Below, piece by piece: positions 1 through 8,302 of a stretch of 16,357 bases of DNA; the stretch's first letter is position 1, and every line of letters begins with the position of its first letter. The notes beneath the pieces were generated by a model. The model was not told the origin of the DNA and ran no database searches. It worked only from the letters and a program-made list of their open reading frames with translations. The position numbers were made by a program, and so were the translations under genes. Location: assembly GCA_002320455.1 (NCBI GenBank), contig DCKU01000176.1, positions 1 through 16,357 on the forward strand. Direction: 5' to 3'. The DNA is from Salinisphaera sp. UBA1666 (lineage in GTDB: Bacteria > Pseudomonadota > Gammaproteobacteria > Nevskiales > Salinisphaeraceae).

Positions 1-1
1 G

Positions 2-196
2 GCGACTCGCGCCTTGCAGAACACACTGCGGACTCTCGACGAAGGCGCTCGTATGAAACTTCAACAGGCCCTATGCTCGTCCGAGCCTCGATTATCGCCT
101 GGCCATCGTCTTGGCCGGAGCGGCTCCACGCCACGCGCAGGATTGCATGTCTATCTCCGATTACGACTCATCGCCCGCATCGTTTGATGCCATGGG
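2..196 (+). other. open frame entering from the left edge, possible gene end, unidentified
   Basis: A frame is open from base 2 to a TGA at 194-196. It begins A-T-R-A-L-Q-N-T-L-R-T-L-D-E-G-A-R and overlaps the first codons of the helicase in another frame. The first half has a charged, helix-like look, and it could be the C-terminal tail of a gene starting outside the window. It could equally be a chance frame in GC-rich DNA. I recognise no family. Confidence 0.15.
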
Positions 197-1943
197 CCTG
201 GCGCCGGCCGTGCGCGCTGCGGTGGCCCGCGCGGGCTATGAAACGCCCTCGGCCATCCAGGCACAGACGATCGGGCCCATGCTGGCCGGTCGCGATGTGC
301 TGGGTCAGGCCCAGACCGGTACCGGCAAGACGGCTGCGTTTGCCTTGCCCATCCTCAGCCGGCTGGCCGAAGCCGGGGCCGGGGCGGGCAAACCGCGCGT
401 GCTGGTCCTGGCCCCCACGCGGGAGCTGGCCATGCAGGTGGCCGCTGCGTTCGACACCTATGGCGCCTCGATTACCGGGTTTTCCAGCGTCGCTATTTAC
501 GGCGGCGCGCCGTACGGGCCGCAGCTGACCGCCCTGAAACGCGGCGTGGATGTCGTGGTGGCCACCCCCGGGCGCGTCATCGACCACCTAAAGCGCGGCT
601 CGCTGGATCTGTCGGCTCTTGAATGGCTGGTGCTGGACGAAGCCGATGAAATGCTGCGCATGGGCTTTATCGACGACGTGGCCTGGATCTTCGACCAAGC
701 CCCGGCCGAACGCCAGGTGGCGTTATTCTCGGCCACCATGCCCGGGGCGATTCGCAAGATCGCGGCCCAGCATATGCAAGAGCCGGTGCATATCACGGTG
801 GCGGCGGCCACCGGCACCGCCGACAACATCCGTCAGCGCTACTGGATCGTGGGCCGCGGCGTGAGCAAGTCCGAGGCACTGGCCCGGCTGCTCGAGGCCG
901 AGCCGTATGACGCCATGATCGTCTTTGCGCGGACCAAAAAGACCACCGAGACCATTGCCGAAGAAGTCGCGGCCCGTGGCATTGCCTGTGCCGCCCTTAA
1001 CGGCGACGTGGCCCAGGCCCAGCGTGAGCGCGTGGTTGCCCAGGTCAAAAGCGGCCAGATTGATGTCATCGTGGCCACGGATGTCGCAGCCCGCGGGCTG
1101 GACGTCGAGCGCATCAGCCATGTCATCAACTTCGACATGCCGGCCGATCCCGAGTCTTATATCCATCGTATTGGGCGTACCGGACGGGCCGGGCGCGCCG
1201 GCGATGCGATCCTGTTTGCCACGGCCAAGGACAAGGGCCGGTTCAAGGCCATCGAGCGTGCCACCCGTCAGTCCATAGAGCCGATGGACCTGCCCACGCC
1301 GGCCGAGATCAACGCGCGCCACGTCGAACGCTTCAATAGCCGGCTGGCCGAAACGCTGGCCTCGGATGATCTATCCGGCGAGCGCGCGCTCGTCGCTGAT
1401 CTGTGTGAGCGCGAGGCGGTTGCGCCCATAGCGCTGGCCGCGGCACTAGCGCGTCTGGCCCAGGGCGATCGTCGCCTGTATCTGGGCGCCTCCGGCAGCC
1501 CGGCGACGCCGGCGCCCGACAAGGCCAAGCCCAAGCCAGCCACCAGCGGGCCCATGCGCGCCTATCGCATTGAAATTGGCCGCAAGCAGGCGGTGGCGCC
1601 CGGGCATATCGTCGGTGCGATCATCAACGAATCCGGGCTGGATAACGCACAGATCGGGCGGATCGATATTCGCGATGCCTATACACTGCTCGAATTGCCC
1701 GGTGATCTGCCAGAAGAGACGTTGGCCCACCTGAAAACCGTGGCCATCGGCCAGAATCGGCTCGGGTTGTCAGTGTCTGATGAGCCGCTGTCCGAGCGCC
1801 CGGCGACGCGGCCGCGCAAGAAAATGACTGGCCTGGATGCGCGAGGCAAGAAGCCGCGACACGCCAAGTCGGCCAAGGCCGCCAAGAAGAAAAAGACCGC
1901 TACAGCCACCGCTAAACGGCGCGTCAAACCGGCCGGGCGCTAA
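147..1943 (+). CDS. deaD: DEAD-box ATP-dependent RNA helicase, DeaD/CsdA type
   Basis: This ATP-dependent RNA helicase should remodel RNA duplexes in the cytoplasm; DeaD homologues act in cold adaptation, ribosome assembly and mRNA turnover. The 598 residues carry the complete motif set: Q motif (GYETPSAIQ, 30-38), Walker A (AQTGTGKT, 55-62), PTREL (90-94), TPGR (140-143), DEAD (164-167), SAT (195-197), ATDVAARGLD (310-319) and HRIGRTGRAGR (340-350). A DbpA-like RNA-binding domain covers about 469-544. A Lys/Arg/Ala-rich basic tail (about 555-598) follows, as in DeaD homologues. Length is close to E. coli DeaD (about 630). I chose the ATG at 147 because a GCAGGA-like ribosome site lies just upstream and the protein then begins right before the conserved core; an upstream ATG at 111 adds 12 unconvincing residues. 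DeaD fits better than DbpA or RhlE because of the length and basic tail. Confidence 0.93.
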   Translation: MSISDYDSSPASFDAMGLAPAVRAAVARAGYETPSAIQAQTIGPMLAGRDVLGQAQTGTGKTAAFALPILSRLAEAGAGAGKPRVLVLAPTRELAMQVAAAFDTYGASITGFSSVAIYGGAPYGPQLTALKRGVDVVVATPGRVIDHLKRGSLDLSALEWLVLDEADEMLRMGFIDDVAWIFDQAPAERQVALFSATMPGAIRKIAAQHMQEPVHITVAAATGTADNIRQRYWIVGRGVSKSEALARLLEAEPYDAMIVFARTKKTTETIAEEVAARGIACAALNGDVAQAQRERVVAQVKSGQIDVIVATDVAARGLDVERISHVINFDMPADPESYIHRIGRTGRAGRAGDAILFATAKDKGRFKAIERATRQSIEPMDLPTPAEINARHVERFNSRLAETLASDDLSGERALVADLCEREAVAPIALAAALARLAQGDRRLYLGASGSPATPAPDKAKPKPATSGPMRAYRIEIGRKQAVAPGHIVGAIINESGLDNAQIGRIDIRDAYTLLELPGDLPEETLAHLKTVAIGQNRLGLSVSDEPLSERPATRPRKKMTGLDARGKKPRHAKSAKAAKKKKTATATAKRRVKPAGR

Positions 1944-1981
1944 ACGCCGAATTCGACAAGACATTAGCAAGAGAGCGACCC

Positions 1982-2284
1982 ATGAGCTCGATCGACGCAT
2001 CTAATACTCCGGCGGACCACGTGGATATCGGCGGCGCGGCCGTGCCGAGAGCCGAGCTGGCCAAGGTGCTGCCCGATATCGTGCGCTTCGAAGCCAACCT
2101 GACCGACGCGCTGGCCGTGGAGAGCCACATGAAACAGGGCGACGGCGTAGTGCCCGAGTTCGTGACGAAATGGTCCGAAGAGCGCCTGGCCGAAGTCATC
2201 ACCACGCTCAAGGAGCTGGGCAGCATCCGCGAGCAGTTGATGCGCGCCGATCGGCCGAAAACAGGTTCCGGCGGCACAGCCTGA
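1982..2284 (+). CDS. small hypothetical protein downstream of the helicase
   Basis: This 100-residue, mostly charged protein is of a family I do not recognise. It starts 38 bp after the helicase stop, with a purine-rich AAGAGAG stretch before the ATG, so co-transcription is likely. There is no signal peptide, membrane segment or cysteine. Residues about 24-90 look helical, rich in Glu, Leu and Lys (for example ELAKVLPDIVRFEAN and ERLAEVITTLKELGSIREQL), with a short disordered start and a Gly/Ser tail. It would be a cytosolic helical protein. A link to RNA metabolism is inferred only from position. The plausible start, coding-like composition and tight spacing support a real gene. Confidence 0.7.
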   Translation: MSSIDASNTPADHVDIGGAAVPRAELAKVLPDIVRFEANLTDALAVESHMKQGDGVVPEFVTKWSEERLAEVITTLKELGSIREQLMRADRPKTGSGGTA

Positions 2285-2554
2285 CTCCGTGGTTGTGAAC
2301 CAAAACAAGACGCAGAATGTGTAGTACTTTAGCGACTGCCTCGGCCATCAACCCGGCCAGGACGACGTGTAAACATTTTGCTTCACCTTGGGGTAGATCG
2401 TCGCAAGCGCAAGTCGTAGCAAGCCTTTCTGAAGCTGGACCGTCATGTGCCCTGCGCATCGAGCATTTCGTCGGGCCAAGCCCACGCTCGACAGGCCCGA
2501 ATATTTAAAATGCTATATCCCAGGTCGCTTGCTGGCTCGTTGTATGTCCCGCGC
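2285..2554. other. intergenic region between convergent genes
   Basis: This 270-bp gap separates the plus-strand hypothetical gene from the minus-strand cation transporter. It contains short frames only, none convincing, and an AT-rich patch near 2500-2520. I see no strong rho-independent terminator; a weak GGTT/AACC hairpin lies just after 2284. Confidence 0.5.
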
Positions 2555-3478
2555 TTATGAGTCGGATGAGTGGCAGTTCCCAGCCGACTCGGCGCGAACT
2601 GTCGAGCACTGCGTTTGCGGCTGAAGGGTAGAGTGATGCAAGTCGAAACGATCACCTAGAACCTGCTGCAATCGAGGTAGGATGACGTCCCATGCCTCGA
2701 GTGCCTCGACCTCGATTTCAGCGGACAACGCATGACGACTCGACGATAACGACCAGATGTGCAGGTGGTGTACGTCGCGTACACCATCGATAAGACGCAG
2801 GGTTCGCGTGACTTCGGTGGGGTCAACCGACTTGGGTGTGCCTTCCATCAGAACATGCAATACATCCCGCAACACAGTGATGCTCGCAAAGCCGATCAAC
2901 ACGCTGATGAATAGGGATAACAACGGATCTATCAGCACCCAACCGGTCAAGTAAATCACGACCCCGGATGCAAGCGCGGCGACAGAGCCCGCGAGATCGC
3001 CCATGACGTGTAACAAGGCGGCGCGGACGTTCATGTTTTTCTCGCCGCGCATCAGCATCCAAGCAACAACGACGTTCACGAGCAGACCGATAAAGGCGAC
3101 AACCATGACGAGTACGCCGCCCACCTCGACGGGCGCGGTTAGCCTGTCGAGGGCGGCGATCACGATCCATGCGACGACCCCCAACATGAAAAGCGTGTTG
3201 ACCAGCGCGCCGATCGTTTCCGCACGCGCAAAGCCGTAGGTATGGCGTTTGGATGCACGACGCTGGCTCAACCATGCGGCGAATGCGCCGATGCCCAGTG
3301 ACAGTGAGTCCGTGATCATATGTCCGGCATCGGCAATCAAGGCCAGCGAATTGGCCCAGAGCCCGCCCACCACTTCGACGCCGGCAAAAGCGGTGGTAAA
3401 GACAAGCGAGAAAATCAGTATCCGAGTGCTGCTGCCGCTCCCATGGTTATGGCCATGGCTGTGTTGATGTGCTGTCAT
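2555..3478 (-). CDS. zinc-type cation diffusion facilitator (CzcD/ZitB family)
   Basis: This inner-membrane antiporter should move Zn2+ (perhaps also Co2+ or Cd2+) from cytoplasm to periplasm in exchange for protons. The 307 residues start with a His-rich stretch (HQHSHGHNHG, 4-13), typical of zinc-handling members. Six hydrophobic segments follow between about 18 and 205. TM2 has H53-x3-D57 in DAGHMITD and TM5 has H157-x3-D161 in HVMGDLAG; this HxxxD pair is the signature of zinc-preferring members rather than the DxxxD of FieF/YiiP. The cytoplasmic domain (about 210-288) ends in a ferredoxin-like fold with VHHLHIWSL. I chose the ATG at 3478 because a GAGG site lies 9 bases upstream and the His-rich start is conserved; an in-frame ATG at 3517 would add 13 residues. 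The same-strand czc operon upstream suggests a shared metal-resistance role. Confidence 0.93.
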   Translation of the reverse strand: MTAHQHSHGHNHGSGSSTRILIFSLVFTTAFAGVEVVGGLWANSLALIADAGHMITDSLSLGIGAFAAWLSQRRASKRHTYGFARAETIGALVNTLFMLGVVAWIVIAALDRLTAPVEVGGVLVMVVAFIGLLVNVVVAWMLMRGEKNMNVRAALLHVMGDLAGSVAALASGVVIYLTGWVLIDPLLSLFISVLIGFASITVLRDVLHVLMEGTPKSVDPTEVTRTLRLIDGVRDVHHLHIWSLSSSRHALSAEIEVEALEAWDVILPRLQQVLGDRFDLHHSTLQPQTQCSTVRAESAGNCHSSDS

Positions 3479-3913
3479 GGGGTTGCTACCTCGCAGGGTC
3501 GCGTCTGGTCGAGGCAATCGCTTGCAATGCGAATGCCGTTGAGCGGGTGTCGCACGAATTCGTCGCGTATGGGCCCGTTACTGACGACAGACCCCAATCG
3601 CGCCGGTGTCGCCAATAGATTGTAGTTGTTCCATTCGGATTTGTTTCGTTGTTCTTCAACAGTTGGGTGCATTGCGCGAGGCACTTCGCCGGATAGTTTC
3701 CTGCTACCGGGAGAGTCGCCAGCGATGAACGGCCTATCGTCGGCCCGAATACTGGTGTTTGTTTCTTTCACTGCGATGTCCCTGAATATAATTAACGTGG
3801 GCGGGCCAGCCTTGCCGATACCCGCCAATGAATAGTGACGGCGCCGATACAAACGGCGCCGTCACTGTCTGGGCGAGGGCGGGGCGCCTTACCCAAGCAT
3901 GACGCCCCATGCG
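3479..3913. other. 435-bp intergenic region upstream of the cation diffusion facilitator
   Basis: This region separates the pump gene stop from the transporter start, both on the minus strand. It holds the hairpin at 3834-3866 and presumably the transporter promoter. A minus-strand frame (3475-3852, 125 codons) ends in an ATGA overlap with the transporter start, but its sequence resembles no family and has no clear ribosome site, so I do not call it a gene. A TATAAT-like hexamer at 3787-3792 has no good -35 partner. Confidence 0.5.
3834..3866 (-). terminator. hairpin after the czcCBA-like operon
   Basis: A perfect 13-bp stem, AGTGACGGCGCCG / CGGCGCCGTCACT, encloses a 7-base loop (ATACAAA). 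It lies 48 bp beyond the pump gene stop in the direction of transcription. The stem is very GC-rich but no T-run follows on either strand, so it is not a classical rho-independent terminator. It may end or protect the operon transcript, or insulate the transporter gene beyond it. Confidence 0.55.
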
Positions 3914-6900
3914 CTAGACCACCTCACCGCGGCGTGGCTCGGCGAACCAGCGATAGATCGCCGGCAACACCAGCAACGTCAACAGGGTTGATGTAATCAG
4001 GCCACCAACCACGACGGCCGCCAATGGCCGCTGCACGTTCGCACCGATACCGTCGGTCAACAGCAAGGGAACGAGCCCGAGAATGGCAACGCTTGCCGTC
4101 ATCAACACAGGCCGCAGGCGGTGCTCGGCTCCCACACGCACGGCGTCTTCAACCGACATGCCTTGCTCACGTAACTGGTTGATATACGAGACCAGCACCA
4201 CGCCGTTGAGTACCGCGACGCCGAATACCGCGATGAATCCCACCGCACCGGCCACCGAGAGATACAGCCCCGAGATCCAGAGCGCGAATATGCCGCCGGT
4301 GATGGCAAACGGGACGTTGAGATAAATCAGTGCGGCGTAGCGCAAACTTGAAAAGGCCACGAACAACAGCAGGAAAATCAGTGCCATGGTGATCGGCACC
4401 ACCACATATAACCGAGCCATCGCCCGCCGCTGATTTTCGAACTGACCGCCGTACTCGACGAAATAACCCGGCGGGAGCGCAACATCGCTTGCCACACGTT
4501 GTTGGATATCACGCACCACGCCGCCCATGTCGCGGCCACGCACGTTAAGCTGGACGAACAGACGCCGACTGGCCTTGGCCCGCGAGATCTTCTTGGGTCC
4601 ACGGTAGACTTCGACATCCGCGACTCGGGACAGCGGGATCATCGCGCCTTCGGAGGTGCGGAATGTCAGGTTCCGGATCGCATCGATCCGGTTTCGGGTG
4701 GCTTCATCGAAGCGCAAGAAAATATCGAAGCGCCGGATGTTTTCGAATACCTGGCCAACGCTTGCCCCGCCGATACCGGTTTCGACCACGCCCAGGACTT
4801 CATCCAGCGCAATGCCGTAGCGTGCCAGGGCCTGGCGATCAGGCCGAACCACAATCTGGGGCTTGCCACCTTGCTGCTGCACCCGGACATCGACAGCACC
4901 CGGTACGTCACGTGCTATGGCCGCAATCTTCTGGCCGGTCTCAGCAAGCTTGTCCAGGTCATCGCCATAGATACTGACCACAACCTCAGCCAGTACACCG
5001 GATAGCAGCTCATCGGTCCGCAATTGAATGGGCTGAGAGAAATTATTCGCGAGCCCGGGTATTGCATCACCCACGCGCTGGGCCATGGCGTTCTGAAGCT
5101 GCTCGTAGTCGCGCCCGGCACGCCATTCATCCAACGGTTTCAGATTGACCACGGAGGCGATGACGTTCACCGGTTCCGGATCACCGCCGACTTCGGCGCG
5201 CCCGACCCGGGAGTAGACCCCTTCGACTTCCGGAAACTCGCGCATTACGGTCTGCACACGCTTGGCGTACTGTTGAGTGGTCTTGAGGCTGGCCCCCGGC
5301 GGCAGGGTCGAGCGCACCATGAACGTGCCCTCGCGCAGGGTCGGTATGAACTCCGTCCCCAGCGTCGGAAAGATCACCAGACTGCTCATGAAGAGCACGA
5401 TAGCCAGGCTAAGCACGGCGATTGGCGCTTTAATCGCGGCATCGCGTACCGGCCGGTATCCGGCCTTGAGCCAGCCAACGACGCGGGGTTCGCCGTGCGC
5501 GCTGCCTTTTTTGAACAAGAGCGAGGCCATTACGGGTACGAACGTCAGCGCCATCACCAGCGCACCGACCAGCGCAAAACAGATGGTGTAGGCCATCGGC
5601 GAAAACAACTTGCCTTCCGTGCCCTGCAATGTGAAAAGCGGGGTGAAGACCAGCACGATGATCGCAATGGCGAACGTGACGGGTTGGGCGATTTCCGCCG
5701 CTGCTTCGCCGACCAGACGCAGGTGCGATATGTCTTCTTCGGCGCGTTCTTCCATATGCCGGAAGATGTTTTCGATCATAACGACCGAGCCGTCGACCAT
5801 CATGCCGATACCGATGGCTAGCCCACCCAGGCTCATCAGGTTCGCCGACAACCCGACGTAGTCCATCGCAATGAATGCGATCAGCACGGACAAGGGCAGG
5901 CTGGCGATCACGATCAATGTGGATCGCAGGTTGCCCAAGAACAGAAAGAGCAGCACCAGGACCAGAACCGAGCCTTCCAGTAGCGCATCCTCGACGGTGG
6001 CCGAAGCTTTTTCGATCAGGCCGGCTTGAGAATAGAACGGCTTGACCTGCATGCCGTCGGGCAAGGCTTGATTGATGGTATCGATCTTGGCCTCGACTTT
6101 TTCGAGCAATGCCTGGGTGTTGCTGCCGAACAGCTTGAGTACGAAGCCACCAACCGCCTCCTCGCCGTTGGCGATCATCGTGCCGCGGCGAATGGCCGGG
6201 CCGAACCCGACGTCGGCGATATCACGGATATACACCGGGGTGCCATTGTTCTCGGTGACCTGAATCGTACGTAGATCGTCGAGACCCTTTTCGCCCGGGC
6301 TCACCCAGCCATAACCGCGAATGATGTACTCCTCGCCCCCGCGATCGATGAACGATCCGCCGACGTTGCGATTATTCTCGACAATGGCGCGGCGCACGTC
6401 GGCGACCGTGATATTGCGAGCCGACAAGGCATTCGGATCGAGTGTGATCTGATACTGCTTTTCGTAGCCGCCAATCGAGAGCACCCCGGTGACGCCGGGC
6501 ACGGTGCGTAGTTGTGGCTTGACGATCCAGTCCTGCGCGGTGCGCAACTCGGTCGGTGTGTATTGGCCGGCCTGCGTGTTTTCGAGCGTATACATCATCA
6601 CGCGACCGAGCCCGCTGGTAATCGGCCCCAGCTGTGGTTCGCCGAGCCCTTCGGGGATCTGCTCGCGGGCCTTGGCCAGACGCTCCATCACCAGACGCCG
6701 CGCGAAATAGATATCCGTGCCGTCCTCGAAGTACACATTGACCCGCGACAGGCCAAAAATCGACGTGCTTTGCACCCGCTCTAGGCCGGGCAGGCCATAC
6801 ATGGCTATCGAGACCGGGTACGAGACCTGTGTCTCGACGTCGACCGGCGACAACCCCGGGCTCGCGGTGTAGATTTGCACCATTGAAGGTGTCACGTCCG

Positions 6901-7018
6901 GATACGAATCGATCGGAACCTTGTTGAATGAATAGACACCGGCCAACGCCAGGGCAGCGACGGCCACGAGTGTGAGTACCCGGTTGGCAAGGGCCGTTCT
7001 AACGAATCGAGAAATCAT
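3914..7018 (-). CDS. czcA: heavy-metal efflux RND permease, CzcA/CusA family
   Basis: This is the inner-membrane, proton-driven pump of a tripartite metal exporter. At 1034 residues it is full length. The N-terminus has TM1 (about 13-30) followed by the family motif VPIDSYPDVTPSMVQ (34-48); two large periplasmic loops and two clusters of membrane helices (about 340-545 and 865-1020) follow. The TM4 proton-relay motif is GIGMMVDGSVVMIEN (403-417), retaining D409 and E416. CzcA has DFG at the start of this motif, and here the first Asp is replaced by G403. By hand alignment the first metal-binding Met of CusA falls on V568, so copper/silver is not supported either. The metal is therefore open; zinc, cobalt or cadmium is inferred from the nearby zinc-type transporter. 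The start has a GGGGGA site 7 bases upstream and lies 15 bp after the adaptor gene stop. Confidence 0.95.
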   Translation of the reverse strand: MISRFVRTALANRVLTLVAVAALALAGVYSFNKVPIDSYPDVTPSMVQIYTASPGLSPVDVETQVSYPVSIAMYGLPGLERVQSTSIFGLSRVNVYFEDGTDIYFARRLVMERLAKAREQIPEGLGEPQLGPITSGLGRVMMYTLENTQAGQYTPTELRTAQDWIVKPQLRTVPGVTGVLSIGGYEKQYQITLDPNALSARNITVADVRRAIVENNRNVGGSFIDRGGEEYIIRGYGWVSPGEKGLDDLRTIQVTENNGTPVYIRDIADVGFGPAIRRGTMIANGEEAVGGFVLKLFGSNTQALLEKVEAKIDTINQALPDGMQVKPFYSQAGLIEKASATVEDALLEGSVLVLVLLFLFLGNLRSTLIVIASLPLSVLIAFIAMDYVGLSANLMSLGGLAIGIGMMVDGSVVMIENIFRHMEERAEEDISHLRLVGEAAAEIAQPVTFAIAIIVLVFTPLFTLQGTEGKLFSPMAYTICFALVGALVMALTFVPVMASLLFKKGSAHGEPRVVGWLKAGYRPVRDAAIKAPIAVLSLAIVLFMSSLVIFPTLGTEFIPTLREGTFMVRSTLPPGASLKTTQQYAKRVQTVMREFPEVEGVYSRVGRAEVGGDPEPVNVIASVVNLKPLDEWRAGRDYEQLQNAMAQRVGDAIPGLANNFSQPIQLRTDELLSGVLAEVVVSIYGDDLDKLAETGQKIAAIARDVPGAVDVRVQQQGGKPQIVVRPDRQALARYGIALDEVLGVVETGIGGASVGQVFENIRRFDIFLRFDEATRNRIDAIRNLTFRTSEGAMIPLSRVADVEVYRGPKKISRAKASRRLFVQLNVRGRDMGGVVRDIQQRVASDVALPPGYFVEYGGQFENQRRAMARLYVVVPITMALIFLLLFVAFSSLRYAALIYLNVPFAITGGIFALWISGLYLSVAGAVGFIAVFGVAVLNGVVLVSYINQLREQGMSVEDAVRVGAEHRLRPVLMTASVAILGLVPLLLTDGIGANVQRPLAAVVVGGLITSTLLTLLVLPAIYRWFAEPRRGEVV

Positions 7019-7033
7019 ATTGGCATCCCCCGA

Positions 7034-8302
7034 TCAGTGGCCGTGGGCGGCGCTACGCGAGCCGCTGGTCAGTGCCGACATCAGATCGAATGCGCCCTCG
7101 GTCACAACCGCGTCACCCGCGGCGAGACCGTCACGGATCTCGACCCGGCCATTGCCCTCATGTCCAAGCGTGACCGGCACCACGCGAAAGGCGCCGGCTT
7201 CCTCGCCGGGCACGAAAACGACCGACGTATCGCCGTCCAGGCTCTGTACGGCATCGGAGGGCACCAGCGCATAGTTCTTGCTGCCCTCGGTCTGGATTGT
7301 GGCCGTGCCAAACATGTCAGCGCTGAGACGCCCGTTGGGATTGTCCACAATGGCCCGCACCGTGAGCGTGCGGGAGTCGCGGTCCAGGGCTTCGGATACC
7401 CAGTTGGTTGTGCCCTCGAAACGCTGGCCGGGAAGCGATCGTACCCGGAGCGATACGGCAAGCCCCGGTTGCATGCGCGCTGCGTTGTTCTCGGCAACGT
7501 GGATCATGACCCACATCCGCGACGCATCGACGACCTGGAACGGTGTTTCGTTGGACGCCACGGTCTGGCCGATGACGACATCGCGCCGTTGAATCGTGCC
7601 GGCGATGGGGGCACGCAACGTGAAGCGGGAGAGTGGGGTATCCCCTCGAGTTGTATCGATTGCGCTAATCTGACCGGCGCTCAGGCCGTAGAGTTTCAAC
7701 TCCGCGCGCTTGGCGCGTTGCAAGGCTTGCGCCGATTGATACGCGGCCCGTGCTTCGTCGAGTGCCGCCTGGCTAATGATCTTGTCATCCGCCAGATCCT
7801 GCTTGCGCTTATACACGGCCAGGGCATTACGGTATTGGGCCGTTGCTGTCAGATACTCGGCTTTTGCCTTGCCAAGAGCCACGCTATCGAGCACGGCCAA
7901 AGGATCGCCCTCGTCGACCCGCTCGCCTAGATCCGCCTTTATGGCCACGATCTTCGAGGCCAGTCGAGGCCCGACTCGTGCCACCTTGTCGGCATCGAAG
8001 CGTACGTCGGCGGGTGCCTGGATCGTATCCTCGGCCGATCCGGCCGGCGCCGGGGCCACATCAATCGGCAATTGCTCGCGTTGTTCCGGTGTCAGATGAA
8101 TCCGGCGTGGTTTTTCGACGTGTGCCTCGCCATGCTCCGATGCTTTGTCGGTCTGCTTTTCAGTCTTGGTTGGTGACTGCGCTTCCTCGCTCGCCGGGGC
8201 TGTTTCTCCTTCGGGGGCTGACGGCTCGCAGCCGCTGGTGATCAACACGGTAGTGAGCAATACGCCGATCGCGGCATAAACGTAATGGGATTCAGACATC
8301 AT
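7034..8302 (-). CDS. czcB: periplasmic adaptor of metal efflux system, CzcB family
   Basis: This membrane-fusion protein links the RND pump to the outer-membrane channel. The 422 residues begin with a hydrophobic segment (9-23) followed by SGC with Cys25, a lipobox-like site that suggests lipid anchoring, although position -3 is Thr rather than the usual Leu/Val/Ile. An acidic, low-complexity stretch (about 26-60) precedes HGEAHVEKPRRIHL, common near the start of CzcB proteins. The two lipoyl half-motifs are near 111-140 and 229-259, flanking a helical hairpin (about 143-205); beta-barrel and membrane-proximal domains follow. The protein ends AAHGH, a possible metal-touching tail. Its ATG overlaps the upstream channel stop by 4 bp (ATGA), with a GGAG site inside the channel gene, so translation is probably coupled. 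A second ATG follows directly. Confidence 0.94.
   Translation of the reverse strand: MMSESHYVYAAIGVLLTTVLITSGCEPSAPEGETAPASEEAQSPTKTEKQTDKASEHGEAHVEKPRRIHLTPEQREQLPIDVAPAPAGSAEDTIQAPADVRFDADKVARVGPRLASKIVAIKADLGERVDEGDPLAVLDSVALGKAKAEYLTATAQYRNALAVYKRKQDLADDKIISQAALDEARAAYQSAQALQRAKRAELKLYGLSAGQISAIDTTRGDTPLSRFTLRAPIAGTIQRRDVVIGQTVASNETPFQVVDASRMWVMIHVAENNAARMQPGLAVSLRVRSLPGQRFEGTTNWVSEALDRDSRTLTVRAIVDNPNGRLSADMFGTATIQTEGSKNYALVPSDAVQSLDGDTSVVFVPGEEAGAFRVVPVTLGHEGNGRVEIRDGLAAGDAVVTEGAFDLMSALTSGSRSAAHGH

Noticed and set aside
3626..3835. 69-codon plus-strand frame in the metal-gene gap
   Set aside because: No ribosome site, no family resemblance, and it opposes another equally weak frame.
3475..3852. 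125-codon minus-strand frame ending in an ATGA overlap with the cation diffusion facilitator
   Set aside because: The overlap is suggestive, but the translation has no recognisable family, signal or domain, and no good ribosome site is visible; it also reads through the hairpin at its 5' end.
5024..5821. 265-codon plus-strand frame opposite the RND pump gene
   Set aside because: It is antisense to the conserved pump sequence, and is His/Arg-rich as expected of a shadow frame.
7037..7930. 297-codon plus-strand frame opposite the adaptor gene
   Set aside because: It is antisense to the czcB-like gene, which has clear domains and a coupled start.
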